In this document: piece by piece, positions 24,256 to 37,400 of the stretch
Layout: the number at the start of each line of letters is the position of its first letter
Position numbering within the stretch: the first letter of the stretch is position 1
NCBI GenBank assembly: GCA_002110485.1
Contig: MOWL01000067.1
Location: forward strand, 3,906,001-3,970,000
DNA from: Emergomyces orientalis
Taxonomy: Eukaryota > Ascomycota > Eurotiomycetes > Onygenales > Ajellomycetaceae
Length of the DNA stretch: 64,000 nt
Reading direction: 5' to 3'
The notes under the pieces: model-generated
Databases searched by the model: none
The model's input: only the letters and a program-made list of their open reading frames with translations
What the model was told of the DNA's origin: nothing
Made by a program: the position numbers and the translations under genes

Positions 24256-25662
24256 ATGATATCAACCTCCCCGCAGCAATCCCAACCCTCAAACCCCGAC
24301 TTCCAACATCCGCACCATCATCTTTCAAACAGCGCACAGCAGCAGCACAACCTGGCCGTCGCTGCCAGTGCCGCCGCCGGCTATGCTGCCGACAATCATC
24401 TGGCAGGCCTTGTAGAGGCTGCCACAGCGGCTGCGGGACAGGATGTCGGCTGGGCTCAAAACGATGACGGAGATGCGGGCATGATGGGCCATGGGCGCGC
24501 ATTACAAAGCCATCTTGAAGGATACCCTGGTCCCAATTCCGCATCTGGTAACTCTAGCGGGGTGGGTGGTGGCCTGCATTTGGATGATGATGGGTTTGTG
24601 GGCGACCCGACGGCGAATGGGCAGGTACATTTTGGTGGGATGTCATCGGGAACAGGGGTGGGGAATAGTTCTGTGGATGGGAGTGGCGGTGTGTCGACAA
24701 CTGCCGCTGCTGCTGCGGCGGCGGCGGCGGCGGCGACGAGACAGATGCGCCATGCGAATGTGGTTAGGGGTCCTCCGACGACCCTGACGAGGAAGAGGAA
24801 GCGGGAGGGGACGAATGTCAATGTCGACCCGGCTATGACGGGTGGCGTCGCGACGACGGGGCAGTATGGCGATGGCATTGCTACTACAGTTGCTACCGGT
24901 ACCACTACTGGTCCTGGTGCAGAAGACGATGACGACGTGATGATCGCGGACGGAAGCCAGAACGGAAACGGAAACGGGTTGGATATTCGCGAACTACCGC
25001 CACAACAGGCACTCTCTGATGCACGCGCGGCAGGGGTCCATTCCGCCGCCGCACTCTTCCGCCAACCTTCCGCCACTAGTAAGAAATACACGCGCCCGCC
25101 TATGTCGAAGATGTTCTCGTCGCTGGGCCTGTCGCCAGAGAACTTCTTGCATTTGCAGGCTGCGGCGAAGGCGTATATGCTTGACGAGGCGCATCCAGAG
25201 AGACGCGATTGTGTGGGCCAGCGGGGGAAGGGGGATACGGAGATGGTTAAGCTGCGGTTGTGGAATTGTGTGAGGGAGTTTTTGGATAGGGAGGGGAATG
25301 GGGAGAGTTTTTTTGGGGAAGGGGTTGGGATGGGAGTGGGGAACATTCATGATGGTGCCGGTGGTGGAGCTGGGATGATGGGGGTGGGGATGGGGGTAGG
25401 TGTTGGGGTAGACTCAAGGCCGCCGTTGGTTTGGCCTAGGGATGAGCAGAGGATTATTTCACTCGTCATGCCGTTGCTTAGGAGGATGGTTACGAATGAG
25501 CGGCAGCGGCAATATGCGATTGAGACGAGGAAGGGGGGTGGTGGTGCTGGAGCGGGCGCGGGCGCGGGTGGGATCGGCGAGGAGAAGAAGAAGAGGCACA
25601 CGGGTGATGCTGTCTCGACTCTCACGCCGGAGCATGGTTTCCCGCCACAGCAGCATCAACAA

Positions 25663-25694
<32 letters not shown>

Positions 25695-26736
25695 CCATCA
25701 TGGCGGTTCAGAAATGGAGCTCGGTTTAATGGATTTGTTGAATGAAGGATACCCGACGGACTGGGAGTCAATTGCCCGGTCATATGATAGCTACAATACA
25801 GATTATCGATTGGATAACCTGGGTTCTATCTCTGGGTTGCAGCAGGCGGATTGGTGGGGGCTTGTTGCTGCGGTTGACTGCCATTACCAGATTGAACATT
25901 CGGGCAATGCTTCAGATTGTAATACAGATTGTGAGAATTGTACTATTAACCGGATTGTTTCGTCGGATAGTGTGTCCCAGGCTGGATGGAGGGTAGGGAT
26001 GGGAGGCGCGGGTGGCCCAGTACATACAGAGGATTTGGCGGCGAGAAATTATTTGTGAGTTTTGCGTTTTTCCTACTTTTTATCTCTCGCGATTTCTGCT
26101 ATAAGTGTGAGATAGATATGGGGAGAATTCTGCTAACATCTTTCTGCCTGTAGTGCAACGGGGATAACTCGCGACGTGTCGCATATCATCCGTGATAACC
26201 TTCTCAGCCAGCAGCAGCAAGAACAGCAACGGCAGCAGGAACAGCAACAGCAACATCAACCGCATCAGCAACAACCATCACCGCCTTCAACATCACCCGC
26301 GACCTCAACCACCACCACAACTTCTTCCCAAATCCCGGCCCACCAAATAACCATTCACATCAACACCACCAACCCCAACACCAATTGCACCAAACGGCTC
26401 ATCCCCCGCCTGGACATCTCCGCTGACCAGTGCCCGGATCTAGCCAGCCTGCTACAAAAGGTCCGCCAGCACCATCTTCAGTTCCAACTGCAACATAACG
26501 GCCAGCACCAGTCCCAGCACGCACAACAGGCTGCTGCTGCTATTGTTGAGGAACCGGCGTTACCCGTCAAAGTGTGGTTGCAAGAGGGGCTGGTGGATGT
26601 GCAGACGGACGCGGAGTGGATGGTTGCGCTGGTCAAAGTAAGTACGGTGGATTGGATGGATGGGGAGTTGAGGGTTATTGTTGAGGGTCGTGTAGCGGGT
26701 AATGAGGGTGGTGCAGGGGTTGGGGAAAGTGGTTGA
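24256..26736 (+). CDS. Large Gln/Ala/Gly-rich conserved fungal protein, function unknown
   Basis: Exon 1 is 24256-26054 and exon 2 is 26154-26736 (intron 99 nt, GTGAGT...TAG). The split codon becomes Phe and replaces a stop that would otherwise follow immediately (NYF|ATGITRDVSH). The product is 793 residues. Low-complexity runs include poly-Ala near residues 151-163, a Gly/Val/Met-rich stretch near 360-385, Gly-Ala repeats, poly-Gln near 466-480 and a Gln/His-rich start of exon 2. Between them is an ordered block with a conserved look: MSKMFSSLGLSPENFLHLQ, AAAKAYMLDEAHPERRDC and MVKLRLWNCVREFLD, then WPRDEQRIISLVMPLLRRM and VTNERQRQYAIETRK. A C-terminal block (VKVWLQEGLVDVQTDAEW ... VDWMDGELRVIVEG) closes it. 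The pattern suggests a nuclear regulator, but I cannot name a family. An extra splice at 26638 is possible; I prefer read-through. Confidence 0.7.
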
Positions 26737-28791
26737 TGTCAGGTTAATGATTACTAGGTCATCGTATTGACTTTCGCTGGCGTGCTACTGAGTTAGTAGA
26801 TAAACTGTGGTGGGTAGAAGTTCATTCTTTTTGTCTATATATATTATAAGTGTGTATATGTCCGCCCTTTATTGCTACTATTAATATTTGAGAGATCAAA
26901 ATGGGGAACTTTTATAATAATCGGCTTTTTACTCTTTTTTTTTTTCGCCAGTAGGTAGTATTTGGTTGGGGCACTTTGTTATGCGTAGACCGTTTTAAGT
27001 ATTATGCCTGTGCGTTGTTATATTATTCCTTGTCATTATTGACATTTTTGTTTTCCTATTTTTTATTTATTCATGTTTAAAAGGGCGAACAGCGCGGCCA
27101 GCTTTTCGTGGTGTGGTGAAAAGTAACGAAAAGTGGCATCACTTTAACCGAGTTTTGATATTGCGTGATGCAGTCAATACTGGAGGTGGTTTCCTCCTCC
27201 CAACCTTGCCGAATATGGGATGAATGGTCTTGTTTGATGGAGGCGTGGGGGCAAGGCCTGCTGGATCCTGATTGCATGCCTCGTATATCGTATAATTCTG
27301 CACGTCTGTTATTCTTTTGAGGCTGCTGGAGAGGGGAAATTGCAAACAGAGCCCTGATCTAGTTAGTCTGGCCACTCACAAACTTGCTTCATGAAGTTAA
27401 ATGTACGAGTAGTCTCGGCTTTCTTCTTCTGCTGAAATACTATGACGCGTTGGGCTTGCATAGTTATCGGAATGGGGATTACGATGAATGTCGATTTGCT
27501 CAAGAATAAGTAGTTTCACCCATTGCCCAGACTCCTGGGAAAGGTTATTGGTCTAACATCCAGTTCTGCGGTGTGGTTAGAACAGGATGAACGGCATAAT
27601 TGACAATTAAGGCATCGATGTAGGTACCAGAAGCCTGTGATGGGCTCGTAACTCTCTCTTGCGAAAATATGCAGCAGGTTTTTCGTGTCGTATACAGCAT
27701 TGGACGAGGATCACTTGTGGATGCTCTGGACATAAAACTGAGTGACGTCGTCCTTTTTGTGCAGGGAATTTTGCATTTTCTACCCTTAGTTACTGAATGC
27801 ATGCATATGGGCGCCCGACTGTAGCGGGTTTTGGTAATATCGACCTGGTTCGAGGTTAACGCCGTCTAGGGCGCAAATGGCGAACGGAAACATATTCAAC
27901 GGCTGCTAATTGGAAGAAACTGAGAAGAACATTTATTTCATCAGCTTCTCAAACGAATCCAGCAAATCCAGAGAATTAGGGGCATTTCCCCACATTCATC
28001 CATCAACTATCCCTTTAATCTCGCAATGCACAGGAGAGAAAAGCACAAAATAATAGACCAGCCAGTTGGAACGGATTCCGGTAAATCTGTCAACCTTTGC
28101 GAAGGTCTGGAGGGACTCTCCCAAAATAGGTTTGGGCCCGCCTCGAAAATTCTGTTCGATAAAGGCTCTTTGCACTTCTAACTGGCTGACTGTCAGCGGA
28201 ACGTGGCGTTAAGCCATGGGCACAGATTCATGACCTGAAGAATCTAACTGGAGCTGGGCTGCATCCACTGCACGTTCACTTATGCACTGCAGGGCTCCTT
28301 GGTGATGGTCGAAGCGCCAAACTAATTAAAGAGGCCACTAGAGGGTGGTGGGGACTAAGGCACTTTTCAACCACTCCTGTTTAGAACGAATTGGCTTTGT
28401 AGTTGTTGGCTTTTCTCCAGATATCGAGTTTGAGAAGATCCTTCGACAGTTTCAACTTCTGAGAGGCGTGGATTTGTGGCCTTGTTTGAATCAATTGCCT
28501 TCCTCTCCTTGGCTCGCCTTCTCTTATCTACATGAAAGCGTGGTTTTGGAAATCACTAGATATTTTCTGTCTGCCGACAGTGATTCTGGCTCTCGCATTT
28601 CCTAGGTTTCTTTCTTTATTTCTCGTACATTTTTCCGTGGAATTCAACGTGATTTTTATTTCACGACATTGACAAAGGTCTAGTCGTGATAGTGGTTATA
28701 TGAGATCTACCTTGCAAAGTGATAAGGGAGATAGACATTTAGGAAATACCCAACGAAGGAGAAGGAGATACTAACATAACTATCATTCAAG
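26737..28791. other. Intergenic region (about 2 kb)
   Basis: AT-rich with T-runs. Small frames at 27545-27802 (minus) and 28345-28605 (plus) lack start context, homologues I recognise and splice support. The first part is presumably the 3' untranslated region of the preceding gene. Confidence 0.45.
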
Positions 28792-30299
28792 ATGACAAAT
28801 ATGGACATCTCTACGGTTGTGTCTTCGATCCTGGCCGCTTTTGGAAATGGGAGGGACATCTTCAACCGCATACAGAAAAAGAAAGATCTCAAAAGACGGG
28901 GAACAGATAAATCCAAGCGAGACCTAAAAACCCACGGCTCCCGAAAGAAAAAGCGAAGAAATACAAATGATGCGGCAGTTCCACTTCGGAGCGAGGACAT
29001 CGATGATTTGCGAATTCAGGCATCATTGGAACGGGGACCTGCTGAGATCAAGGGGGAATATGACAAAAGCGTACAACGCTTAGGCGAACGCTTCAAAAAG
29101 GGAGACGGTATGTAATTTCATTTTGTTTCCCACAACTGTTGATGTGATTTGATATATTTAACACTGAGGTTAACTTAGCTTCATATGCTGACATCATTTC
29201 CTGATTAGGACTTGCCCAAGGATCTCTTGCCCATACCCTATTAATACTGAACGCGGGCTTGATGAAACTTATAGCATCCTGTCTGTCCAGCGATGGGCAG
29301 GGCTATAACAGCGCAGGAACGGTTGATCGACGATCTCTGCTCTCTCTCTCTGATTCTGCAGCCGCAGATGCAATAACCGCTCTTGATGAACTTCGACAAC
29401 GCCTTATAAGTGCATCCACCCCCGCGCCTAACTCAGCAATAATAACCGTGGGACAGAAGGGAAGACAACGGAGTAGATCGCTCTCGCGACAGAGATCGAA
29501 GACGGGACCAGGGAGGAATAATAAAGCCGAGGACAGGAATCGACCCCAAAGCGTAACGAGGCGTGCCCCGACAGCAGTGGGACAAGGCAAAAAGAACATT
29601 GCGGGAGCATCATCAACACCAGCATCGAAAATGGAGGCCGGCAAACAGGAGTTCAGGGGAATGTGGATTCGGTCGAAAAAGGGGTCTTCCATATCACTGG
29701 CAACAACAGCGGTTACAAGCCAGCATCCAGCGCAGCAAGCTCCGAAGAAGTTGCCAAATATGATGAAGCAATGTGACATGGAACATAACCAGGGCCACCC
29801 GGCTTTTGCCCACCTCCAACAACGTGGGCGATCCTCCAACTGCGAGGTAAACTCCCAACTTAAAAGGCCGGAATTCCAGGGACAGCAACCTTCCATCCAC
29901 ACAACGATACTAAATGATAGAAAAACAGCCACACCTGCTATTTCAAGAGTACTTCGGAAGGACATGCCACCACTCTCCCCGCTTGTTCCTGTGCCACAAA
30001 ACCTCCAACCGCCACGTGGGGGAACTGGAGTTGGAAGAGGGCCAGGAGCCTCGTCCTCGACATCTGTATCTTCCGGTAGCACGAAGCTAGGTGAAATACC
30101 GAATCGTGGGCGATTTACGCAGTCCACATCTGTACATCCTCCTCCCTCTTCACAGGCACAAAATTCCCGGGTGACGGGGCCGGTTGTCGAAGTTGGGTAT
30201 CAACGGCCTAGAGTTGCGCTAAATGCTGGATTTGGGTATTGGAGGAAGTTGGCTGCGGATGCGAATGAGCGGGAAGGGATTAATGCCCGAAGAGGATAG
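28792..30299 (+). CDS. Basic, Ser/Arg-rich hypothetical protein
   Basis: Exons 28792-29107 and 29209-30299 (intron 101 nt, GTATGT...TAG, phase 1) give 468 residues. The N-terminal 150 residues look ordered and helical: MDISTVVSSILAAFGNGRD is followed by a basic stretch of Lys and Arg, then DIDDLRIQASLERGPAEIK. Across the splice comes GLAQGSLAHTLLILNAGLM. The rest is disordered, with an arginine/serine segment (RSRSLSRQRSKTGPGR) that could be a nuclear signal or an RS-like region, followed by Pro/Ser/Gln-rich sequence. The C terminus is basic. Short proteins that begin with a similar amphipathic N terminus are common hypothetical proteins in eurotiomycetes. I recognise no named domain and infer no function. 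Confidence 0.7.
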
Positions 30300-31586
30300 G
30301 GGGGTGAGTAGAAGGGCTTTTTATGCCCTTGTGATACCCTTCCCTCCATATTTACTTTGTTTTTCGACCGCGTCTCCTTTTTCACTCATTTCTTTTCATA
30401 TCATCAGTTTCATTCCTGTACCGGAAATGAGACGTCCGTTTCTTTGTTTCACTTCCTTTTTGTTTTGAATTACTTTTTGATATTTCTCTTTTTCTTCCCT
30501 CGCTTTTCTTCTTGTGAATATCTTTTGATGTTGCTATGCTTTATCGCAAACACCAACTTCCTCGTTCGTATTTTTTTCCAACTCTTTCGATCCTTTATGA
30601 AATATGACCTGAACGACCAAATTCCCACGTTTTATCTTAATGTATGTTATTTTCGTTTTCTCGCTACATATCATAGGCCTCATCTCATGAATGGTATTTT
30701 CATGGGCATTTATTTCATTTATTTGTATTCCCCTAAAATATTTCAATCTCGATTTTCTCCATTGATTTTTACCAGCAGGCCGGACAATATTTCCAAACCG
30801 AATAAATTATCTAAAGCAGATAAAGTACGTAGTTGATGTTAGTCGTTAACTGCAGGGAGAGTGATATATATAGCAGGCTGCTTATTCTACACTAGAGATC
30901 AACCTAGAGAAGCAGATTCAAACAACGGAAAGATGGAAAGACGCAGTTAACTAAAAACAAGACGAGAAAAAGCTTCGCAATGCACCACCAGTAACCTTTT
31001 GATGAAATGGAAAAGATAAAATTTTGATGCATTCAATGCATGAAACAGGATGTAAAGAGTAAAGAAAGAAAATCACCGAAATAAAGTCACCAAGAAGCGC
31101 ACTAACAGAAAACACCAAAGCCCAGGATCAGTACTAACAAGCCACAATAAGATTCCCCTGCACCATGAGGTTTCATCAGAAGCCGAATCAAAATCCCCTG
31201 TCCTCCCAAGCTGGGCGGCTTCCCACGCATTGGAAATGGAGGCCGAGTACAGAACGAGGAATTAATTCGTAGTCCGTTTCTTTAGTGCATATGTACACGA
31301 CCGTCATATCCCGTCCATAGTGAAAAATCGAGCACTCGGCCTTCTGCCGTCGTCAACGTTAACGGGAAACGTCCATCGTAGTCATTGGCTTTCTTCTGTT
31401 TATAATCCCTGCTCTTGAACATCAAATTATTGCTTGTTTTCACTGTCATTGGCCTTGATATCCGCCTCCGATCCAGAAGTGACACTTGGGGCTGTGGCTA
31501 TGGCTATTGAAACGTCCTGGAACTGATTGTCAACCATCCTAGTTCTAGTGCTCGAGCTCGCTCTCCGATTTCCCGACCATTCGAAG
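30300..31586. other. Intergenic region
   Basis: The left half is T-rich and pyrimidine-rich, as expected for a 3' region. The right half is A-rich. I see no gene; the longest frames are low-complexity Phe/Ser/Tyr translations. Confidence 0.5.
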
Positions 31587-31937
31587 TTATTTTGTTTGGC
31601 ATATGCATATGCCAGTTTTGAAACCCCTTTTGATTGCTCTTCCTATTCGCATTCTCCGCCTGGTTGGTCTTCGTGTTGACGGAGTTTTTGCTACTGATCT
31701 TATTGTTGATTTTATTGCAGTCGTTGGCTTTGGTGCTGCTGCTGCAATTTCTGCTGATGGTGGTTGTGGTGGTGGTGCTTCCCATGAATCACACAGTCGA
31801 CACTGATACGAGACTTTGAAAACCGCATCTGAGCCGTCGTACGGGCAGTTTAAACTGTCGTCGCATGTTCCTTCTTCCACACGCACTGGTGGGGAGCGGT
31901 GGCCGCAGGTATACAGGGCCGTAGACCAACGGCACAT
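31587..31937 (-). CDS. Small Cys-rich N-terminal protein (116 residues), function unknown
   Basis: A single exon starts at the ATG at 31937. The N-terminal half has regularly placed Cys and His (MCRWSTALYTCGH, then EEGTCDDSLNCPYD and YQCRLCDSWE), which could bind one or two zinc ions. The C-terminal half is Pro/Ala/Thr-rich and then strongly basic (TRRPTRRRMRIGRAIKRG). Small fungal proteins beginning MC...W/Y...CGH and followed by paired Cys are a widespread uncharacterised group, and this fits that style. The frame in the alternative phase (Asn/Lys/Ser-rich, 31504-31785) is a shadow. No clear intron is seen. Expression evidence would settle it. Confidence 0.6.
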   Translation of the reverse strand: MCRWSTALYTCGHRSPPVRVEEGTCDDSLNCPYDGSDAVFKVSYQCRLCDSWEAPPPQPPSAEIAAAAPKPTTAIKSTIRSVAKTPSTRRPTRRRMRIGRAIKRGFKTGICICQTK

Positions 31938-34489
31938 TCTTAAACAGAACGGAACTAATGAAGGTTTTTTTTTTTCAGTTAAGGAAGGTGGAAAATGCTT
32001 TGTAGATGATGAAAAATTGAGGTTGTTGTTACCTTAAAGATTGCGCCTAGCTAGTTCTGTTGCCCGCTGTCTAAAAGCGAGGTTCGAACAAGGATGTTGA
32101 CAGTCCTTCGTGGGAAAATGCCCGGAATTATGAGAAATCGCAAGGAAGATCTTAAATGCTTCAAGAGATTAGCTGGATAGTAACCAAAACAAACATGGCT
32201 TGAAATGGGCAATGTAAATCTTATTTTGAGGTCGTTCAAAAACATTTGAGGGTGCTTTAATAGACAGTGGAATATTGAACAAGGGAGTGGAGATTGTTAA
32301 CAATTAGTGAAAGGGGCAGAACTAATAAAAGGTTATACCTCTCTAATCAATCGGTAGCCCCTCGTCATTCTCATTCTAGAGAGCACGGTGGGAGGGCAAA
32401 TGAGAATAGTTTCATACCGTAAGGAGTTTCGTAGCGGCTAAAGAAATGGTTTATGACAATACTGACATTCGAGATAGGACAAGGCAAAACGCCAGCATTG
32501 TTCACTTTTCCTTTTCTCCCTTTAGCATGTGATATGATTCAGCTGATGTTTGATCATAGCAGAATTGAGCATAAGGAGTTAGATCAAAAAGAACAGAGTT
32601 TAAACAGACTTCTTTGAGAAGTAAACCCGTATGACAAGTTTACTAGATTTGATAGAAAACTGTCTCATAAAGGGAGTGGCCTGCAGTGTAATGGTTGTTA
32701 GAGGTTATACAAAACCATTATTGCAACACCGAACGCACGACAAAGTAACCTGGGTAGGCAACAGAAACATTAATAGATTTTTAAACGAAGGCGGAAGCAG
32801 GCTCGGGGGAAGGAGAGGGGAAGTGTTAAAATTAATATACTACTCATACATTGCCTGGTTGAACATAATCTTGCACCACCTAGTAGTATGTCTAGGGAGG
32901 GACTTACCTAGGCGTCAGGAATCCGGATTTCTTAGCTTGAGAACAAAGCATTATGACTTGAGCTTTTGCACGGTATGAAAGGTATGCCCTTGGCTTGATT
33001 GATTCCATACGGTAGCTTTCTTTAGCGTGTTGTGAAACAGCTGTAAGCTCTCCGTAGGGGTTTCTTGCGCAACAAGTGTGGTAGAAACGGTTTGGCTTCG
33101 TTCGCAGAAGAAATGATTTCCAGCCAGTCCTTTACTAGCTTGACGCTAATAAGGCCCCTAACCCTTCCCATGAAATTTTAGGTGACTTTGCCGAACTTGA
33201 TTACCCCAAAATCCCAGACAACAACAAAGGGCCGAAACAAATTAACTTACCTGCCCAAGTGCACTGTAGGGGGGGTTGGCTGCTTGATCATGTGATCGTC
33301 CAAGACCTAATTGCTTTTCCTTCGATCGCATCCGATCGGCCACTGGGCAGCTCCATTTCCTCCTTTGTTTGATACCCGCTCCGCTCTTCAATCCGCTCTT
33401 TCATGGTCCCGAGCATTCTCTTTCCTTGCGAGTATTAGTCTATCGTGCTAATAGCTGACTGAGGATGCTGAGAACCAGGCATTTGCTCCGACGCTCCAGG
33501 TTTCTTGTGCAGACGACCAGCATAAGCTTGACTTGGCTTCCACCGTTCTGTTACAGCTTGATTATCCCGGGGTGCATGTGGTCGAGGTGCTGAGGAGACG
33601 GCTTCAAATTCAGCTCCAGAAGGGTTAGTATAGTATATGGTTCCATGCTCAGGCGGACCGACGTTCCAAGAATTCCAAAACAAACAAAACAGTGTGGGAG
33701 TTCTTGGTGGTATAACTAGTAGGTAATCATGCGGAAACACTGCTTAGGACTGCAGCCCTCATTTCAGGGGAAAGTGCTGTTGTCGAGTTTTAAAACGGTT
33801 TTACGGGAAGCTTACGGAGTAGGGAAATAGGAAAAGTGGTGGGGGAGGTGGACATCCAGTACCTCACGCAGGTCACAAGCACGCCCCGCCTCCAATTATC
33901 TCTATGCACATAATGACGCGCATACCACCAACCTTTCGACCAAATGGCCTATAAATTTGCGTGAAAATGGACAAGCCGATTAAAAGAGAGTGGGGGTATT
34001 CACAGCAACTTTCCCAGCTTCTAAATAGTACATAACCCAATTTGGTTTTAAGATGCGAGATAAACAGAGTGATGTTGAAATGGTTGATTACACCTGGACG
34101 CGTGTTGCAGCGGTTGAGTACAGTACTGCAAGGACCTTGACGTAGTCACCTAAGTACAGATTTGAGAGAATCGCAAATCGAGCTCGCCTCGGCCAGCACA
34201 GCCACTACAACCAGCCACTGTAGTCCACCTAAGATGAACTTTGGCGCATCGGAAAATAGCGGGCCCACCGTCAGGTACGAGAGAGGGGAGATGAGTTTGT
34301 TAAAAAGACAGCCCTCATCCTCTGTACGTATATGGAGAAGAAATCGGAAAACAAGAACCTATAATTTACCCAATGCTATATTATATTTGTCTCATCTTTC
34401 TTTTTCCTTTATCTCACTCATCCTCTTCTCTAACATTCACTATAGAACCAAGAAAAAAACCTCAAAATATTTCATGCCCGGAAAAAGTC
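31938..34489. other. Intergenic region (about 2.5 kb) with one doubtful ORF
   Basis: Mostly unremarkable AT-rich DNA. A doubtful minus-strand ORF at 33435-33740 is listed separately. TACGGAGTA, the reverse complement of the core of the 18-19 kb decamers, occurs once at 33813-33821. No other gene is supported. Confidence 0.45.
33435..33740 (-). CDS. Possible small hypothetical gene or terminal exon
   Basis: The frame ends in a protein-like stretch (GTIYYTNPSGAEFEAVSSAP ... VTERWKPSQAYAGRLHKKPG) but has no in-frame ATG near its 5' end; 33740 is GTG, just after a stop. One speculative model takes the upstream ATG of a short MRAAVLS exon near 33771 and splices to the AG just before the HGTIYYTNPSG segment, but the donor is poor. 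It could equally be a decayed exon. I assign no function. Confidence 0.3.
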   Translation of the reverse strand: MFPHDYLLVIPPRTPTLFCLFWNSWNVGPPEHGTIYYTNPSGAEFEAVSSAPRPHAPRDNQAVTERWKPSQAYAGRLHKKPGASEQMPGSQHPQSAISTID

Positions 34490-37400
34490 TCAAATCTTCA
34501 AATTCTCCAATCCCTTAATATGCTCCTCAAGTCTTGCCGCCTCACTCTCCGCATCCCGTAACTTCTTCTCCTCCAACTCCCTGACCTCCGCTTTAACTTT
34601 CTCCTTCCACCCGGCTGATCCCATAATCCCTAATTGCCTTTTAACCACCTCCTGCGCTTTGGCAAGACTCACCTTAGCCTTCTCTTCCTGCTCCAAACGA
34701 ACCTCATCAGAAACCTGGAGGTAGACAGCGGCCTGCGCGCTCACGACAGAGAGTACGCACCCAGGAGGCGGAGTCTTATTTTCCGGCTCAAGAACAGCGA
34801 TCTCGCCAACGTACTTGCCGCCAAGCGATTTAATGATGTGCACTTCATCGGAGACGGTCTTGTAGCTTGTTGCATCGTAGGTTTGGATTTTGATGTCGCT
34901 CTTGGTCTTGACGTCGTATTCGGCGAGGATACTGCGGATGGTCTTGGACGTAGCGAGGATGAGCTCGTAGGCGGTTTCCGCGGCAACGTCATCGAAGGTT
35001 GGGTTGTATTCTGGGTACGCTGCTTTCATGATCGAGGGGGTCTCATCATTGGGGCGTCGGGGGAGACGCTGCCAGAGCTCTTCGGTGACGAAGGGCATGA
35101 TGGGATGGATCAGGGTTAATGCGCCCTCAAGTGCGGTGTACAGAGTCTCCTTGGCGGACTGTTGGATTTCAGCGGGGACATCAGGTTGCAAAAGGGATTT
35201 GGAATTTTCTATGAAGACGTCGCAAAGCTGGCTGTACCAGTATTGGTAGAGGGCTGACGCTGCAACGGAGAAATCCCGGGTTTCCAGATTTTCGTTGGCT
35301 AGTTTAGCAGCGTTGTTGAATTTGTGTAGGATCCAGCGCTCGGAAAGCGATTCTTTGCCGGTTTTGGAGGGGGTGGCTTGGGGCTTGAAATCATCACCTA
35401 GTTTACCGAGAACGTATCTCGTAGCTTGATAGATTTTGTTGCAGAATCTACGGTACCCGTGGATCACCTGGATATCAAAATTGATATCACCACCTGAAAA
35501 GTTAAAGGAAACGTTAGATTTATCATTTCTCGTACTAATAGAGGTCCAGAGGATAGCTTACCACCTGTGGTATAGGAGACAAGAGCAAACCGCAGAGCAT
35601 CAGTACCACACTCAGGAATACCCTTGGGGAACGCCTTCTTTTGGTATCTTGTGGCCGTGGCGATCTCTTTCTCAGCTAGATTGCCTTGCTTTAGTTTATC
35701 ATGCAGAGCCTGCAACTCAATGCCCTCGATAACATCGACGGGATTAACTACGTTACCCAAGGACTTGGACATCTTCCTCCCTTCAGAGTCTCGAATTAAC
35801 GAGTGGCAATACACTTCTGTAAAGGGAACCTTGCCCGTCATCTTAAGGCCAAGCATAATCATCCTAGCGACCCAGAAGAAGAGAATATCCCAGCCAGTTT
35901 CCAGAACGGAGGTAGGGTACAGTTTCTCATAGTCGGGCGTATTCTTCGGCCATCCCAGGGTGGAAAACGGCCACAGACCAGAGGAAAACCACGTATCTAG
36001 CACGTCAGGGTCCCTCTTGAGAGTGAACTTCTTCCCAGCGAATTTTACTTCAGCTTTCTTCTTCGCTTCAGCCTCAGTGTGGCCGACCACCCAAAGATTG
36101 CCATCGCTGTCACTACCCTGCTCCCCTTCAATCTGAACAAAGTAAGCAGGAGCTTGGTGACCCCACCAAAGCTGGCGGGACAGACACCAGTCATTGATGT
36201 TGTTCATCCAGCGGAAATAGCTCTTCTCGGCAGTCTCGGGGCGAATTATAATATCGCCATTCTCGACCGCCTTGATTGCCGGCCCAGCAAGGTCCTTCAT
36301 GCTCATCCACCACTGGGGTTTCATAATCGGTTCAATGACATCTTTTGACTTGATACAAACAGGCACCTTCATTGGGTTGTTCTCCCATTTGACGTACAGA
36401 CCTTTTTCCTTCAATGCTTCAATGACTTTGTATCTCGCGTCAAATCGCTTCTCTCCTGCGAAGGAGCCAGCGTTGGCATTGAAAGTGCCGTCGTCATTCA
36501 TAATAGAAATGAATTCTAGGTTATTCTCCTTTCCGCGCATGAAATCGTTAAAGTCATGGGCCGGTGTGATTTTGACAGCTCCAGTACCGAATTCGGGATC
36601 GACCTTGTCATCAGCAAAGATTGGAAGCAATCTATCCAGGAACGGGTGCTTAGCGAATTTGCCGAGGTACTTCTGATACCTTTTGTCATCAGGATGGACT
36701 GCAATACCAGTATCACCAAGCATGGTTTCTGGACGAGTGGTTGCAACCTGGATTGTTTCATCCGTGCCGTCAATCGGGTATAAGAAATGGGTTAACACGC
36801 CAAACTCAACCTTCCGTTGGTATCCTGGGACATCGAGTAACGTTCGACCCTCGAGATCTTTATTTTCCACTTCAAGATTCGACAGCGAGGTGTTCAAAGC
36901 CACGCACCAGTTGACGAGGCGGTTCGCACGGTATATAATCCCTTCCTCATGTAGGCGAACGAACGTTTCCGTAACAGCAGCAGACAGGTTTTCATCCATG
37001 GTAAAGGCTTCCCTAGTCCAATCGAAAGAACCACCTAGCCTTTTCAAGGTCGAGGTAATGCTACCATGATATTTGTGCGTCCAGTCCCAGATCATATTTG
37101 TCATAGCCTCCCTTCCCATATCATGGCGAGTCTTGCCCTCAGTCTTCCACAGAATTTTCTCCACGACACTCTGCGTCGATATTCCAGCATGGTCGTAGCC
37201 CGGAAGCCATAAGACAGTCTTTCCCTTCATTCGTTGCCAACGGATCATGGTATCCTGAAGGGCATTGGTCAAACCGTGACCCATATGTAGGTCTCCCGTA
37301 ACATTTGGCGGCGGGATTGGAATGACGAATTTCCCCTTTTCCTTGACGTTTCCATCCGGTCCAAATTCCGGTTTGAAAAACCCTTGCTGCTCCCACCATT

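Noticed and set aside
24456..25625. Long minus-strand frames opposite the Gln/Ala-rich gene (up to 296 codons)
   Set aside because: Shadows of a GC-rich coding strand; the plus-strand frame contains the ordered block and a matching splice.
27545..27802. Minus-strand 85-codon frame
   Set aside because: No recognisable domain, weak start, and no splice partner; treated as chance.
28345..28605. Plus-strand 86-codon frame upstream of the basic hypothetical gene
   Set aside because: No family match; lies in the likely promoter of the next gene.
29303..30127. Minus-strand 274-codon frame opposite the basic hypothetical protein
   Set aside because: Antisense shadow; the plus frame has a consistent two-exon model with consensus splice sites.
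32631..32978. Plus-strand 115-codon frame
   Set aside because: Odd composition, no conserved motif, no splice or neighbour support.
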